A stretch of 64,000 nucleotides of DNA from an uncultured Prevotellaceae bacterium (GTDB lineage: Bacteria; Bacteroidota; Bacteroidia; Bacteroidales; Muribaculaceae). The translations under genes were made by a program, and so were the position numbers. Under the pieces are notes generated by a model that made no database searches, was not told the DNA's origin, and saw nothing but the letters and a program-made list of their open reading frames with translations. Location: assembly GCA_900318645.1 (NCBI GenBank), contig ONLH01000004.1:1-64000 (forward strand), given 5' to 3'. Positions 52,674 to 60,555 of this stretch are shown one piece after another (the first letter of the stretch is position 1; every line of letters begins with the position of its first letter).

Positions 52674-53948
52674 ATGGCGATGAGAACAACGTTAATTGGA
52701 GTCGTTTTATTGTTACTGGGACTATTGGTTGGTTGTAATTCAGGCAATAACAACAAGAGCGCATCTGATAAGCCCATTAAAATTGATCGAGCCCTGGCAG
52801 ATTCGTTGGGAAAAAAGCATCTTGATGCACTTGCCCTGGATAGCGCCGATAGGCATTGTGTTGATAAAGTCAATGAGTTCGCCTTCACTTTATTGCACCA
52901 GGTCGTTAAAGACCGGGATAGTTCCGTTGTAGTGGCCCCATTGAGTCTGGCTAGTGCGATTGCTGTGGCAGCTAATGGCGCAGTGGGCGAAGTTCGCGAT
53001 AGTCTTGAGCAGGTGTTCGGTCCGATCATCAATGCCAATGCATTTTATAAGAAGTATATGGCGGCCCTGCCTCACAATGACTATACTGATTGTCTAATAT
53101 TGAATTACCTGGCTGCCAACACAGATGCTCCTATCTTAGACGCTTTCTCCAAAACGGTTTCCACTAGTTACAATGCCTGTGTCAAAAAACACGATTTTGG
53201 CGATAAGAAAGTTGTCAAAAAGATCAATGACTGGTTCCACCAGAAATCACTTGATGACAAGATTAAAGTCATTGAAAAGCTGGATCCAAAATCGTCACTT
53301 TGCTTGATTAACGCCCTTGAATTTAATGCGTTATGGCCCCCTTTCAGTGAAGAATACACTGATTTAGATGCTTTTGAAACCGCATGGGGAGAATATTTGA
53401 AGATTCCAATTATGTATAACGGCGAGGCATATCTTCCATATGTTGACAGAGAAGAATTCCAGGCGGTATCTATACCATATTACGGCAGTTGCTATAGAAT
53501 GCTGATTGTTTTGCCTAAAACTGAAAAACTGGCGACCTTCAGTCAATCGATGACACTTGAATCATTCCACGAAATTCTTGATTCGATAACTGAGCCTCAT
53601 GAAATAGTATTAGGGTTGCCGCGTTTCAAGTGTGAAAGCGACTTGTCATTGATGAGTTTGTTAAAGAAATCGTTCCCAGGTGTTTTCAACCAAAATGACG
53701 TTACTTTTAATGCTATCGTTGATGATCCCATCAATTCTCTCAAACTTGAAGAAATCGACCACAAGACTAGTATAGAAGTCAACGAAAAAGGGACAAAAGC
53801 CTTTAGTGTAACAGAAGTATTGATGGTTACAATATCGATGAAGCCTGAGTTTATAGCTAATCATCCGTTCTTGTATTTTGTGTATGACGATGCAACCCGA
53901 GCCATCCTGCTGATGGGGCAATTCTGCGGTGATGGCGCCATCTTCTAA
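52674..53948 (+). CDS. Serpin, lipoprotein
   Basis: 424 residues. Lipobox LLVGC (about residue 21) predicts membrane anchoring. The serpin core shows VVVAPLSLASAIAVAANGA, a hinge IEVNEKGTKAFSVTE, and HPFLYFVYDDATRAILLMGQF at the end. From the P15 Gly to HPF the reactive loop is 27 residues, the same as antitrypsin by my count, which places P1-P1' at Ile-Ser. P13 Lys and P11 Phe are larger than is usual in inhibitory hinges, so inhibition is plausible but not certain. It could protect the cell from host or rival serine proteases. It follows the SUMF1/dockerin gene by 73 bp. Confidence 0.9.
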   Translation: MAMRTTLIGVVLLLLGLLVGCNSGNNNKSASDKPIKIDRALADSLGKKHLDALALDSADRHCVDKVNEFAFTLLHQVVKDRDSSVVVAPLSLASAIAVAANGAVGEVRDSLEQVFGPIINANAFYKKYMAALPHNDYTDCLILNYLAANTDAPILDAFSKTVSTSYNACVKKHDFGDKKVVKKINDWFHQKSLDDKIKVIEKLDPKSSLCLINALEFNALWPPFSEEYTDLDAFETAWGEYLKIPIMYNGEAYLPYVDREEFQAVSIPYYGSCYRMLIVLPKTEKLATFSQSMTLESFHEILDSITEPHEIVLGLPRFKCESDLSLMSLLKKSFPGVFNQNDVTFNAIVDDPINSLKLEEIDHKTSIEVNEKGTKAFSVTEVLMVTISMKPEFIANHPFLYFVYDDATRAILLMGQFCGDGAIF

Positions 53949-54041
53949 GAAGGGGAACAATAAAGCTGACGACTCCCCTGAATAATAGAAATTGCTGAAA
54001 GCATCTCGCTTACCGAATTTACCACTCAATTCAGTAATAAA

Positions 54042-54075
54042 TGAAAAAAGAAGTCCACAAGGGACTTCTTTTTCA
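54042..54075 (+). terminator. Terminator after the serpin gene
   Basis: GAAGTCC / GGACTTC with a 5-nt loop, flanked by A and T runs that lengthen the stem; five Ts follow. Confidence 0.8.
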
Positions 54076-54077
54076 TT

Positions 54078-54096
54078 TTGCGGAAAGGGAGGGATT
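54078..54096. repeat. Att-like copy of the tRNA-Ser 3' end (left)
   Basis: TTGCGGAAAGGGAGGGATT is identical to 56109-56127, the end of the tRNA-Ser gene (minus strand) with a few bases beyond it. Confidence 0.75.
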
Positions 54097-54178
54097 TAAT
54101 ACTTGAAAATCAGAAATATTACCCATCTGATACACAAAAACTTACATTTTCGTAAAAGAGGGAAAATCCATGGTTAGT

Positions 54179-54195
54179 GTCCCTATACTGTCCCT
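54179..54195 (+). repeat. GTCCCTATACTGTCCC motif
   Basis: First of three related 16-mers (others at 55939 and 56040), all on the same strand and all near the ends of the tRNA-Ser insert. Each pairs two GTCCC half-sites 11 bp apart. Confidence 0.6.
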
Positions 54196-54255
54196 GAAAA
54201 ATAGCTTATAAGCGACTTATAGACAGTTAATTAATCTTTATTTCGCGTTCGATTG

Positions 54256-54600
54256 TTATACGACCATTTCTGATTCTGCCTTTTCTTCAAGCGTCTTTCG
54301 GATAAAAGCGTTGATGGTAAGACCAGCTTGCTTGGCCAGCATAGCAATTCTGCGATGGATGGCAGGTGTCAATCTCACATTCAGAGCGCCCGAATAACTC
54401 TTATCCGGTTCGATGCCCTCATCGGCGCAGTAGGCGAGGTAATCATCCACCGCCTCATGAAATGCCTCGGTCAGTTCCTTCACGCTTTCGCCCTCGAAGT
54501 TCACCAAACCGTTGATGCCTTCCACTTTTCCGTAGAAAACACCGTCCTGTTCGCTAAAAGCGACTGAGCCTAAATAGCCCTTATAATTCATTGTATTCAT
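54256..54600 (-). CDS. hicB: HicB-family antitoxin
   Basis: 114 residues. A HicB partial RNase-H-like fold occupies the first part (MNYKGYLGSVAFSEQDGVFYGKVEGI... EAFHEAVDDYLAYCADEG). A ribbon-helix-helix domain follows at the end (GALNVRLTPAIHRRIAMLAKQAGLTINAFIRKTLEE). It should neutralise HicA and repress its own promoter. It starts 7 bp after hicA; the order toxin then antitoxin is usual for hicAB. A second Met three codons later is an equally possible start. Confidence 0.9.
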   Translation of the reverse strand: MNTMNYKGYLGSVAFSEQDGVFYGKVEGINGLVNFEGESVKELTEAFHEAVDDYLAYCADEGIEPDKSYSGALNVRLTPAIHRRIAMLAKQAGLTINAFIRKTLEEKAESEMVV

Positions 54601-54607
54601 ATCTTTC

Positions 54608-54865
54608 TTATTTAATAAACCCTGCTTCTTTCAAATCTTCCAATACTTGCTGCATCGCATATCGCTTGACGATATTGCCTGGATGCGGTTTGTGCAACAT
54701 TATGGGCCGTTCGTCACCGTTCTTGAAAATCACTCGAGAGCCAGATGTGTGCCCTTTCTCACCACGCACATAGCCATAACCAGCCAAGAGTTGCTGCATC
54801 TCATCGAATGTAAAATCCGATGGCATAGACAGAAATCGCTTACGTAGTTTATCCTTTGTACTCAT
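54608..54865 (-). CDS. hicA: HicA-family mRNA interferase toxin
   Basis: 85 residues with a HicA double-stranded-RNA-binding fold: FTFDEMQQLLAGYGYVRGEKGHTSGSRVIFKN and IMLHKPHPGNIVKRYAMQQVLEDLKEAGFIK. In this subfamily GSR stands where classical HicA has GSH with the catalytic His; His59 and His61 of LHKPHPG are other candidates. It would cleave mRNA when free of HicB. First gene of the minus-strand pair. Confidence 0.9.
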   Translation of the reverse strand: MSTKDKLRKRFLSMPSDFTFDEMQQLLAGYGYVRGEKGHTSGSRVIFKNGDERPIMLHKPHPGNIVKRYAMQQVLEDLKEAGFIK

Positions 54866-54885
54866 GACCTAGTGTTTTGTCGCCG

Positions 54886-54917
54886 CAAATGTAACTAAAA
54901 AATAGTTACCACCCAAA
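54886..54917 (-). promoter_or_regulatory. hicAB promoter with overlapping palindromic operator
   Basis: Minus strand: TTTG (54914-54917), 20 bp, TACATTTG (54886-54893). The spacer contains the palindrome GTAACTA AAAAA TAGTTAC (54891-54909), which overlaps the -7 box. Likely binding site of the HicB ribbon-helix-helix domain (inference). Confidence 0.7.
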
Positions 54918-55054
54918 TACTATTACAAAAATCTTGCCAAAAAACATTTTTGTACTTAAATGGCGTTAACATTTCTATCATGACTCTGATTGGTATCCAA
55001 AGGTTAATTAAAAATAAAACTTCCAAAAACAATAGTTAATCAAGAGAAAGTCTA

Positions 55055-55062
55055 TATCTTTG
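55055..55062 (+). promoter_or_regulatory. -7 box (TATCTTTG) of the thioredoxin-like gene
   Basis: Matches TAnnTTTG; transcript start predicted near 55069, which supports the start at 55088. Confidence 0.5.
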
Positions 55063-55087
55063 CCTGCTGATTTCAATGAGGTATAAA

Positions 55088-55849
55088 ATGAAGCTTAATA
55101 TGAGATATTTAGTATTTTTTATTGTGGCTATCTTTTCTGTTCTTGGCACAACGGCTCGAGAAGATGGCTCGATTCAGGCGAAAATGATAGTAAACGGGTA
55201 TTTTTTCAAGGACGACATCAAATTGCCTGAAGATGTAAGTCCTAACATTACCATGGTTAGTGATGGGCAGAAGAATCGCTTGCTTGCTTATACTTATGAC
55301 ATGACTTTGCCTGAGGAGATGATTAAGTATGCAATTCCAGTTGAGAAGGTCTTTCACGGGAAACTGTTTCTTGAAAAATATCAAGAGCAGACCGAAATGA
55401 TGCGTATAACAACACTGTCAAGTGAGTTATCAAAGCCAGTAGTAGGAGAGCCGTTCCCTCAATTCTGTGAAACTGATATTGATGGTAACAAGTGGACCAA
55501 CGAGGATGTAAAGGGTAAGGTAATGGTAGTGAATTTATGGTACTCAGGATGTGGACCTTGCCGCAAGGAAATGCCGATCTTATCTACATGGAAAGAAATG
55601 TATCCAAATGTTCAGTTCTTTTCAGCAACATATCACGATGAAACTTTAACTCGCAAGATAACTGAACAGCATAATTTCACCTGGACTCACTTAATTGAAG
55701 CTAAAGACATGATGTCGTGGATTCAAGGTGAGGGTTTCCCATTAACGATTGTTGTTGATAAGAACGGAATAGTTCGTCATCTTGTTCATGGGACAAGTGA
55801 AGAGATACGTGCATCTATTCTCGAATGCATCCAACAGTTAGAACAATAA
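55088..55849 (+). CDS. TlpA/AhpC-type thioredoxin-fold protein, exported
   Basis: 253 residues from Met 55088, which has GAGG 6 bp upstream; a Met 4 codons earlier would leave almost no leader. A signal peptide or anchor is at about 1-25. Residues about 25-110 form an unrecognised domain. The C-terminal thioredoxin fold has NLWYSGCGPCRKEMPIL with the redox pair Cys155/Cys158, and GEGFPLTIVVDKNGIV with the cis-Pro. It probably reduces disulphides in the periplasm. It lies in the AT-rich insert and has more AT-rich codons than its neighbours, a sign of transfer. Confidence 0.85.
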   Translation: MKLNMRYLVFFIVAIFSVLGTTAREDGSIQAKMIVNGYFFKDDIKLPEDVSPNITMVSDGQKNRLLAYTYDMTLPEEMIKYAIPVEKVFHGKLFLEKYQEQTEMMRITTLSSELSKPVVGEPFPQFCETDIDGNKWTNEDVKGKVMVVNLWYSGCGPCRKEMPILSTWKEMYPNVQFFSATYHDETLTRKITEQHNFTWTHLIEAKDMMSWIQGEGFPLTIVVDKNGIVRHLVHGTSEEIRASILECIQQLEQ

Positions 55850-55880
55850 TGGAATAGGCGTACTTTTTATTAAGACATCT

Positions 55881-55913
55881 GCGGTTGATTTGCCTTTGTG
55901 GCAAATCAACCGC
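55881..55913 (+). terminator. Terminator of the thioredoxin-like gene
   Basis: Perfect 14-bp stem GCGGTTGATTTGCC / GGCAAATCAACCGC with a 5-nt loop; only a loose T-rich tail. Confidence 0.75.
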
Positions 55914-55938
55914 TTGTATTATGTTTTTGTGATTTTTC

Positions 55939-55954
55939 GTCCCTATAGCGTCCC
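55939..55954 (+). repeat. GTCCCTATAGCGTCCC motif
   Basis: Second of the three 16-mers, 155 bp before the tRNA-side repeat. Confidence 0.6.
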
Positions 55955-56039
55955 AAAAGTTCGAAATTTGAACTATAGTTAACAGATTGGGATTTAGTAA
56001 ATTAAAAAGTGTACTTTGCTAGAGATGAGTGTGGGAATC

Positions 56040-56055
56040 GTCCCTATGGCGTCCC
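56040..56055 (+). repeat. GTCCCTATGGCGTCCC motif
   Basis: Third 16-mer, one base different from the copy at 55939, 54 bp before the tRNA-side repeat. Confidence 0.6.
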
Positions 56056-56111
56056 AGTATGTATAAAAAGATAATGTAATAAATTGAAAATCAATTTATT
56101 ACATTATCTTG

Positions 56112-56197
56112 CGGAAAGGGAGGGATTCGAACCCACGGTACGCAAAGCGTACAACGGTTTTCGAGACCGCCCCGATCGACCACTCCGGCACCTTTCC
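56112..56197 (-). tRNA. tRNA-Ser (CGA)
   Basis: 86-nt cloverleaf with a long variable arm (TACGCTTTGCGTA hairpin), anticodon CGA in loop CTCGAAA, and acceptor GGAAAGG / CCTTTCC. CCA is not fully encoded. Its 3' end is the target of the att-like duplication. Confidence 0.93.
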
Positions 56198-56271
56198 AGT
56201 CATGCCCTCGGGATTTATTCCCCAAAAGCGGGTGCAAAGTTAGGGCAAATTTTCCACCCGACAAAATATTT

Positions 56272-56916
56272 TCACAGATTTTTCAGTCCCTCAATCGTCT
56301 TGATGGGGTCCTCGGCGCCAAAGACGTAGCTGCCGGCGACGAGGATATCGGCGCCTGCCTCAGCCAGTTGGGCTCCGGTGATAGCGTTCACGCCACCGTC
56401 AATCTCGATCTGGGCGTTGGAACCGCTAAGGGTGATGAGTTGGCGCAGCTCACGCACTTTGTTGAGCGTCTGGACGATGAACTTTTGACCGCCAAAGCCG
56501 GGATTGACCGACATCAGCAGCACGAGGTCCACGTCGCAGATGATGTCGCGCAGCATCATCACGGGCGTTGCGGGATTGAGGGCTACACCTGCCAGCATGC
56601 CGGCATCATGGATCTGCTGCACGACGCGGTTGAGGTGGATGCAGGCTTCCTGGTGCACGGTCATGATGCGTGTGCCGCAGTCGCGCACCTGGGGAATGAA
56701 CTTCTGCGGCTCGACAATCATCAGGTGGACATCAAGGGGTTTCTGGCACAGACGCTGCACATGCTTGATGACGGGGAAACCGAACGAGATGTTGGGGACG
56801 AACACGCCGTCCATCACGTCGAGATGCAGCAACTCGGCATCGCTGCGGTTAATCATGTCGATGTCCTTGGCGAGGTTGCCAAAGTCGGCTGACAATAATG
56901 AGGGTGAAACTATCAT
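56272..56916 (-). CDS. rpe: Ribulose-phosphate 3-epimerase
   Basis: 214 residues, TIM barrel: VSPSLLSADFGNL, the metal-binding LHLDVMDGVFVPN, KPLDVHLMI, LLMSVNPGFGGQKF, and IEIDGGVN. It interconverts ribulose-5-phosphate and xylulose-5-phosphate in the pentose phosphate pathway. A 7-bp array fills the gap to dedA upstream and ends a few bases before the start codon. Confidence 0.95.
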   Translation of the reverse strand: MIVSPSLLSADFGNLAKDIDMINRSDAELLHLDVMDGVFVPNISFGFPVIKHVQRLCQKPLDVHLMIVEPQKFIPQVRDCGTRIMTVHQEACIHLNRVVQQIHDAGMLAGVALNPATPVMMLRDIICDVDLVLLMSVNPGFGGQKFIVQTLNKVRELRQLITLSGSNAQIEIDGGVNAITGAQLAEAGADILVAGSYVFGAEDPIKTIEGLKNL

Positions 56917-56918
56917 AT

Positions 56919-56960
56919 TATTAGACGTTAGATTTTAGACGTTAGATTTTAGACTTTAGA
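56919..56960 (+). repeat. 7-bp array, 6 units
   Basis: TATTAGA, CGTTAGA, TTTTAGA, CGTTAGA, TTTTAGA, CTTTAGA. It spans the dedA/rpe gap and encodes the last codons and the TAA stop of dedA (minus strand). Confidence 0.92.
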
Positions 56961-57674
56961 TGCTGGTTTCTTCTTGATGGCCTGGTAGGCGAGGAAGAGG
57001 ACGATGGCGATGGCCAGCGCATAGCCCGCCCACGACAGGTAGTGGTTGTAGTGCTCAAGTTGTACCAGCAGTTCTTCCTCGGGGAAGTGCTGACTTAACC
57101 AGTATCCCAGGCCGGCCAACACTACGTTCCAGATGCCGGCGCCCAGCGAGGTGAACAGGACGAACGTGCCGAAGTTCATGCGCGACAGGCCGGCGGGAAT
57201 GGAGATGAGTTGGCGGATGGCGGGAATTAGGCGGCCCAGGAAGGTCGAGATGGCACCGTGACGGTCAAAGTAGGCCTCGGCCTTTTCCACCTTTTCGGCA
57301 TCGATGAGGCACATGTGGCCGATGCGGCTATTGGCGAAGGCATAGACCACGGGACGCCCGATGAGCAGTGACAGCACATAGTTGATGACAGCCCCGATGA
57401 GTGCCCCCAGGGTTGCAATGACAACAATCATGATGATGTTCATGTCGCCGTTGCGTGCAGCAAAGTAGGCGGCAGGCGGAATGACGACCTCGCTCGGGAA
57501 GGGGATGAACGAACTCTCGATGGCCATCAGCAGCAGGATGGTGCCATAGGTCAGATGTTCCTTGTACCAGTTGTAGATGGTGACAATGTCGTGAGGCATA
57601 TACACGAGAATACCAACCACCACAGCAGCCAGTACCACCAGTATTATAATCAGTTGTATCGTATCCTTTTTCAT
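56949..57674 (-). CDS. DedA-family inner-membrane protein
   Basis: 241 residues with five or six hydrophobic segments. Family motifs are ESSFIPFPSEVVIPPAAYFAARNG (about 53-76), FLGRLIPAIRQLISIPAGLSRM (about 145-166), and GAGIWNVVLAGLGYWLSQ. DedA proteins act in membrane lipid homeostasis; recent work links them to undecaprenyl-phosphate or phospholipid flipping. The final residues after KKPA come from the 7-bp array. Confidence 0.92.
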   Translation of the reverse strand: MKKDTIQLIIILVVLAAVVVGILVYMPHDIVTIYNWYKEHLTYGTILLLMAIESSFIPFPSEVVIPPAAYFAARNGDMNIIMIVVIATLGALIGAVINYVLSLLIGRPVVYAFANSRIGHMCLIDAEKVEKAEAYFDRHGAISTFLGRLIPAIRQLISIPAGLSRMNFGTFVLFTSLGAGIWNVVLAGLGYWLSQHFPEEELLVQLEHYNHYLSWAGYALAIAIVLFLAYQAIKKKPASKV

Positions 57675-57683
57675 ATCAAGCTA

Positions 57684-57691
57684 CAAAGGTA
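57684..57691 (-). promoter_or_regulatory. -7 box (TACCTTTG) close to the dedA start
   Basis: Ends 10 bp before the ATG, so the leader would be about 3 nt or none. Confidence 0.4.
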
Positions 57692-57737
57692 GTGAAAAGT
57701 TTTGAGTTTTAGGTGTAAAGTGTTTTAGCAAACTTGA

Positions 57738-59579
57738 CTATCGGTCGGGGAGGGTGAGGGTCATCTCGCAGGATTTGCAGTCGCAGGTAACTTTTAGCAA
57801 TGTGGAACCGGTTTTCAGATACAGGTCCCGAGGCAGGCGGTTGGCGTTTTTGCCCTTGAGGCAGGCTCCCAGCTGACGGCGGATGCAGTAGCGGGTGTGC
57901 ATCAATGGTGTGGCTTTGGTGACGGGTGCACCGACCTCAAGAGCCGGTGTGATGTCGATGACGCCATGGTCGCGATAGAGCTGCTCGGCAAGGCGGTTGG
58001 CGACGTTGTCGGCAGGCTCCAATGCCGTTACAGGGCAAGGGAAGGACTTGTCTTCCTTGCGACGCATGTCGATGGAACGGGTGATGCTGTGGGTGCGGTC
58101 AAGCAGGTCAATGGTCTCGCGGCGCAGGCGTGCCAGCAACGATGCCGGAATGAAGATGTCGCCCGGCACTTGAGCTTCACCGAGGCGGTAGATGGTCCCG
58201 CCCAGCTTACTCAACTCTGCAATTTGGCGATCGCCCTGAGGCTTTGCGGCAGGTTGCAGTTCACTCTCAACGGTATGTGTCACCCGGTTGCCGCGTTCGT
58301 CGTCCAGGGTAAGCGTTAACCTGCCGCCCGTGTAGCGCAGTTCGGCATTCACAGCGATGGTGCGGGTTGCTGACGGCTTGGCGAGCAGGTCGTTAAATGC
58401 TTTGTCGGCAGTGCGGAAGATCATGGCGCCACGTGGAATCGCGGCGCGATCGCGCAGCAGTACGGTTCCGTTGCCCAATGCGCGGTTGACACGGGCGCCC
58501 GAGAAGATGTCCTCGGCATCATAGTAGCTCAGGCCGTCACCGTTAGCAAGTGTGGCACGGGTGCCAATAGTCAATGTGTTGCCGTTGCAGCGGGTGACAC
58601 GGCCCAGGAATTCGCCTTGCGACTTGGGCGTGTCGATCGATGCGATGGCGGTGCCGTCCTTAGGACGACGCTCATCTAGGAAATAATGAGTAAAACCGCG
58701 GTTGAAACTCTTTTCCAGAGCAGGCTCAAAGGTCAGTTCCACCTTGCCGAACGATGCACGGCGGTAGCGCTCGGGTTGGCGGTCGATGACTTTGTCGAGG
58801 GCTCGGCGGTAGTAGGCCACAACGTTCTTGACATAGCCGATATCCTTGAGTCGTCCTTCAATCTTAAACGAAGATACCCCTGCTGCCATCATCTGCTCCA
58901 AGCGGTCGTGACGTGCCATGTCGCGTAACGATAACAGGTGTTTGCCCTCGACGAGGGACAGTCCTTGGCCATCCACCAGATCATAGGGCAGGCGGCACAG
59001 CTGAGCGCACTCGCCACGGTTGGCGCTACGCCCCTTTAATGCCTGGCTGATGGCGCAGCGTCCACTGTAACTCACGCACAGAGCGCCGTGGACAAAGGCT
59101 TCAAGCGGCATGGTCGTAACCTTGCGGATGGCGGCAATCTCATTGAGGGTGAGTTCGCGAGCCATGACCAGTTGGGAGAAACCCAATGCTTCGAGAAACC
59201 GTGCCTTCTCAGGTGTGCGCAGGTCGCATTGTGTGCTGGCATGCAAGGCGATGGGCGGCAGGTCGAGGCGCAACAGCCCCAGGTCCTGGACAATGAGGGC
59301 ATCTACACCGATTCGGTACAGGTCATGAACCAAGTGTTCCACCTCTTTTAACTCGTCGTCATAGATGAGCGTATTGACCGTAGCATAGATGCGAGCCCCG
59401 AACTGATGGGCGTAGTCGCAGGCACGCCGTACGTCGTCGAGTGTGTTGGTCGCATCGGCGCGTGCACCATGGTGGGAGGCGCCCATATAGACGGCATCGG
59501 CGCCATGGTCGATGGCGGCGATGGCAATCTCGGCGTCACGGGCGGGCGCCAGCAGTTCTATGAAGGTGGGCTTGGCCAT
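57738..59579 (-). CDS. U32-family peptidase-like protein (RlhA-like)
   Basis: 613 residues. The N-terminal U32 domain reads ELLAPARDAEIAIAAIDHGADAVYMG and EAFVHGALCVSYSGRCAISQ, the family signature, with further cysteines at GECAQLCRLPY. The long form with a C-terminal DUF3656-like region matches RlhA, which makes 5-hydroxycytidine in 23S rRNA; so an RNA-modifying role is more likely than proteolysis (inference from length and domain). It lies 43 bp after the nitrilase gene on the same strand. Confidence 0.85.
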   Translation of the reverse strand: MAKPTFIELLAPARDAEIAIAAIDHGADAVYMGASHHGARADATNTLDDVRRACDYAHQFGARIYATVNTLIYDDELKEVEHLVHDLYRIGVDALIVQDLGLLRLDLPPIALHASTQCDLRTPEKARFLEALGFSQLVMARELTLNEIAAIRKVTTMPLEAFVHGALCVSYSGRCAISQALKGRSANRGECAQLCRLPYDLVDGQGLSLVEGKHLLSLRDMARHDRLEQMMAAGVSSFKIEGRLKDIGYVKNVVAYYRRALDKVIDRQPERYRRASFGKVELTFEPALEKSFNRGFTHYFLDERRPKDGTAIASIDTPKSQGEFLGRVTRCNGNTLTIGTRATLANGDGLSYYDAEDIFSGARVNRALGNGTVLLRDRAAIPRGAMIFRTADKAFNDLLAKPSATRTIAVNAELRYTGGRLTLTLDDERGNRVTHTVESELQPAAKPQGDRQIAELSKLGGTIYRLGEAQVPGDIFIPASLLARLRRETIDLLDRTHSITRSIDMRRKEDKSFPCPVTALEPADNVANRLAEQLYRDHGVIDITPALEVGAPVTKATPLMHTRYCIRRQLGACLKGKNANRLPRDLYLKTGSTLLKVTCDCKSCEMTLTLPDR

Positions 59580-59622
59580 GTGAGGTGGTTGTGTGGGCTG
59601 CGGCTCGGCCGCAGTAATGGAA

Positions 59623-60423
59623 TCAAATGTTGAGTGTGAAGTCGTCGGCGTCGCGCCAGGCAGGGAACTTCTCCCTAAATTGTGCCAGTTGGGCAGGGGA
59701 GAGGTCGGCTGTGATGACCGGGCTGGTCATGCGCTGGGCGATGACCTTGCCCTTGAAGTCGATGACCAGTGACGAGCCCTCGGGGTATTCTACGCCAGCG
59801 GGATCAGTGCCGATGCGGTTCACGCCACAGACGTAGCACTCGTTCTCCATAGCTCGTGCTGCCAGTAGCGTGCGCCACACTTTCTCGCGTGACTTGGGCC
59901 AGTTGGCGATTACCACGAGCAGGTCATAGTTGTTCTTCACGTTACGGCAGAAGACCGGGAACCTGAGGTCATAGCAGACGATAAACTTGATGTTGAACCC
60001 ACGGAAACGCACAATCGGCGCTGCCGTCAGTCCATGGTTAAACACCTTGTCCTCGCCACCGAACGAGAACAGATGGCGCTTGTCGTAGTAGGTTTCGTCG
60101 CCATTAGGCTCAATAAAGAAGGCACGGTTGTAGAGCTGTGCTGCCGTGTTGGCAAGAAAACTGCCAACGATGCCCACGTGGTATTCAGCGGCCAGCTTGC
60201 GCAGGGTGTGCAACGTGTCGCCGCTGTTCCACTCGGCGACGGCGGCAGCCTGCTCGCGGTCTCCGGTCATAAAGCCCGTAGTGAATAACTCCGGCAGGAT
60301 AACCAGGTCGGTGTCATCGGGCATATTGCGCAGGTTGCGCTTCAGTTGCTGGATGTTGGCTTCACGGTCGCCCCAGACGATATCGTCCTCGATGAGCGTG
60401 ACCCTCAGATTACGTGAAATCAT
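59623..60423 (-). CDS. Carbon-nitrogen hydrolase (omega-amidase/YafV-like)
   Basis: 266 residues of the nitrilase superfamily with the Glu-Lys-Cys triad: Glu in LVILPELFTTGFM, Lys in TYYDKRHLFSFGGE, Cys in FIVCYDLRFPVF. The pattern fits omega-amidase, which hydrolyses 2-oxoglutaramate or 2-oxosuccinamate in metabolite repair. Cytosolic. Confidence 0.88.
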   Translation of the reverse strand: MISRNLRVTLIEDDIVWGDREANIQQLKRNLRNMPDDTDLVILPELFTTGFMTGDREQAAAVAEWNSGDTLHTLRKLAAEYHVGIVGSFLANTAAQLYNRAFFIEPNGDETYYDKRHLFSFGGEDKVFNHGLTAAPIVRFRGFNIKFIVCYDLRFPVFCRNVKNNYDLLVVIANWPKSREKVWRTLLAARAMENECYVCGVNRIGTDPAGVEYPEGSSLVIDFKGKVIAQRMTSPVITADLSPAQLAQFREKFPAWRDADDFTLNI

Positions 60424-60498
60424 TTTTTCTCAGTTAATAGTTGATAGTAATAGCGAATGGCTGGAAAAGCGAGCGAAAGATGCCTGCAGGGCAACTCG

Positions 60499-60526
60499 CT
60501 AATCTCTAATCATTCATTCCTAATCA
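60499..60526 (+). repeat. 7-bp array, 4 units
   Basis: CTAATCT, CTAATCA, TTCATTC, CTAATCA between the acyltransferase and nitrilase genes, next to a hairpin; the third unit has lost the core. Confidence 0.7.
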
Positions 60527-60555
60527 TGAAATGGCGGTTATGACCGCCATTTCAT
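60526..60555 (-). terminator. Hairpin directly after the acyltransferase gene
   Basis: Perfect 13-bp stem ATGAAATGGCGGT / ACCGCCATTTCAT with a 4-nt loop, starting at the stop codon; no T run on the minus strand. Confidence 0.6.

Larger units (their letters stand above)
53949..54255. other. Intergenic region with terminator and left end of the tRNA-Ser insert
   Basis: No gene is seen in these 307 bp. They hold the serpin terminator, the 19-bp tRNA-Ser end copy and one GTCCCTATACTGTCCC motif. AT content rises here. Confidence 0.7.
54078..56127. mobile_element. Small genomic insert at tRNA-Ser (hicAB and a thioredoxin-like gene)
   Basis: A 2.0-kb AT-rich segment lies between two 19-bp direct repeats, one being the 3' end of the tRNA-Ser gene. 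This is the classic footprint of site-specific integration into a tRNA gene. No integrase is present, so it would be a remnant or a passive element. Cargo: hicA-hicB and a TlpA/thioredoxin-like gene. Integration is inference from the repeats, composition and cargo. Confidence 0.6.

Noticed and set aside
54078-56127. Prophage
   Set aside because: No phage structural, replication or integrase gene is present in the 2-kb segment.
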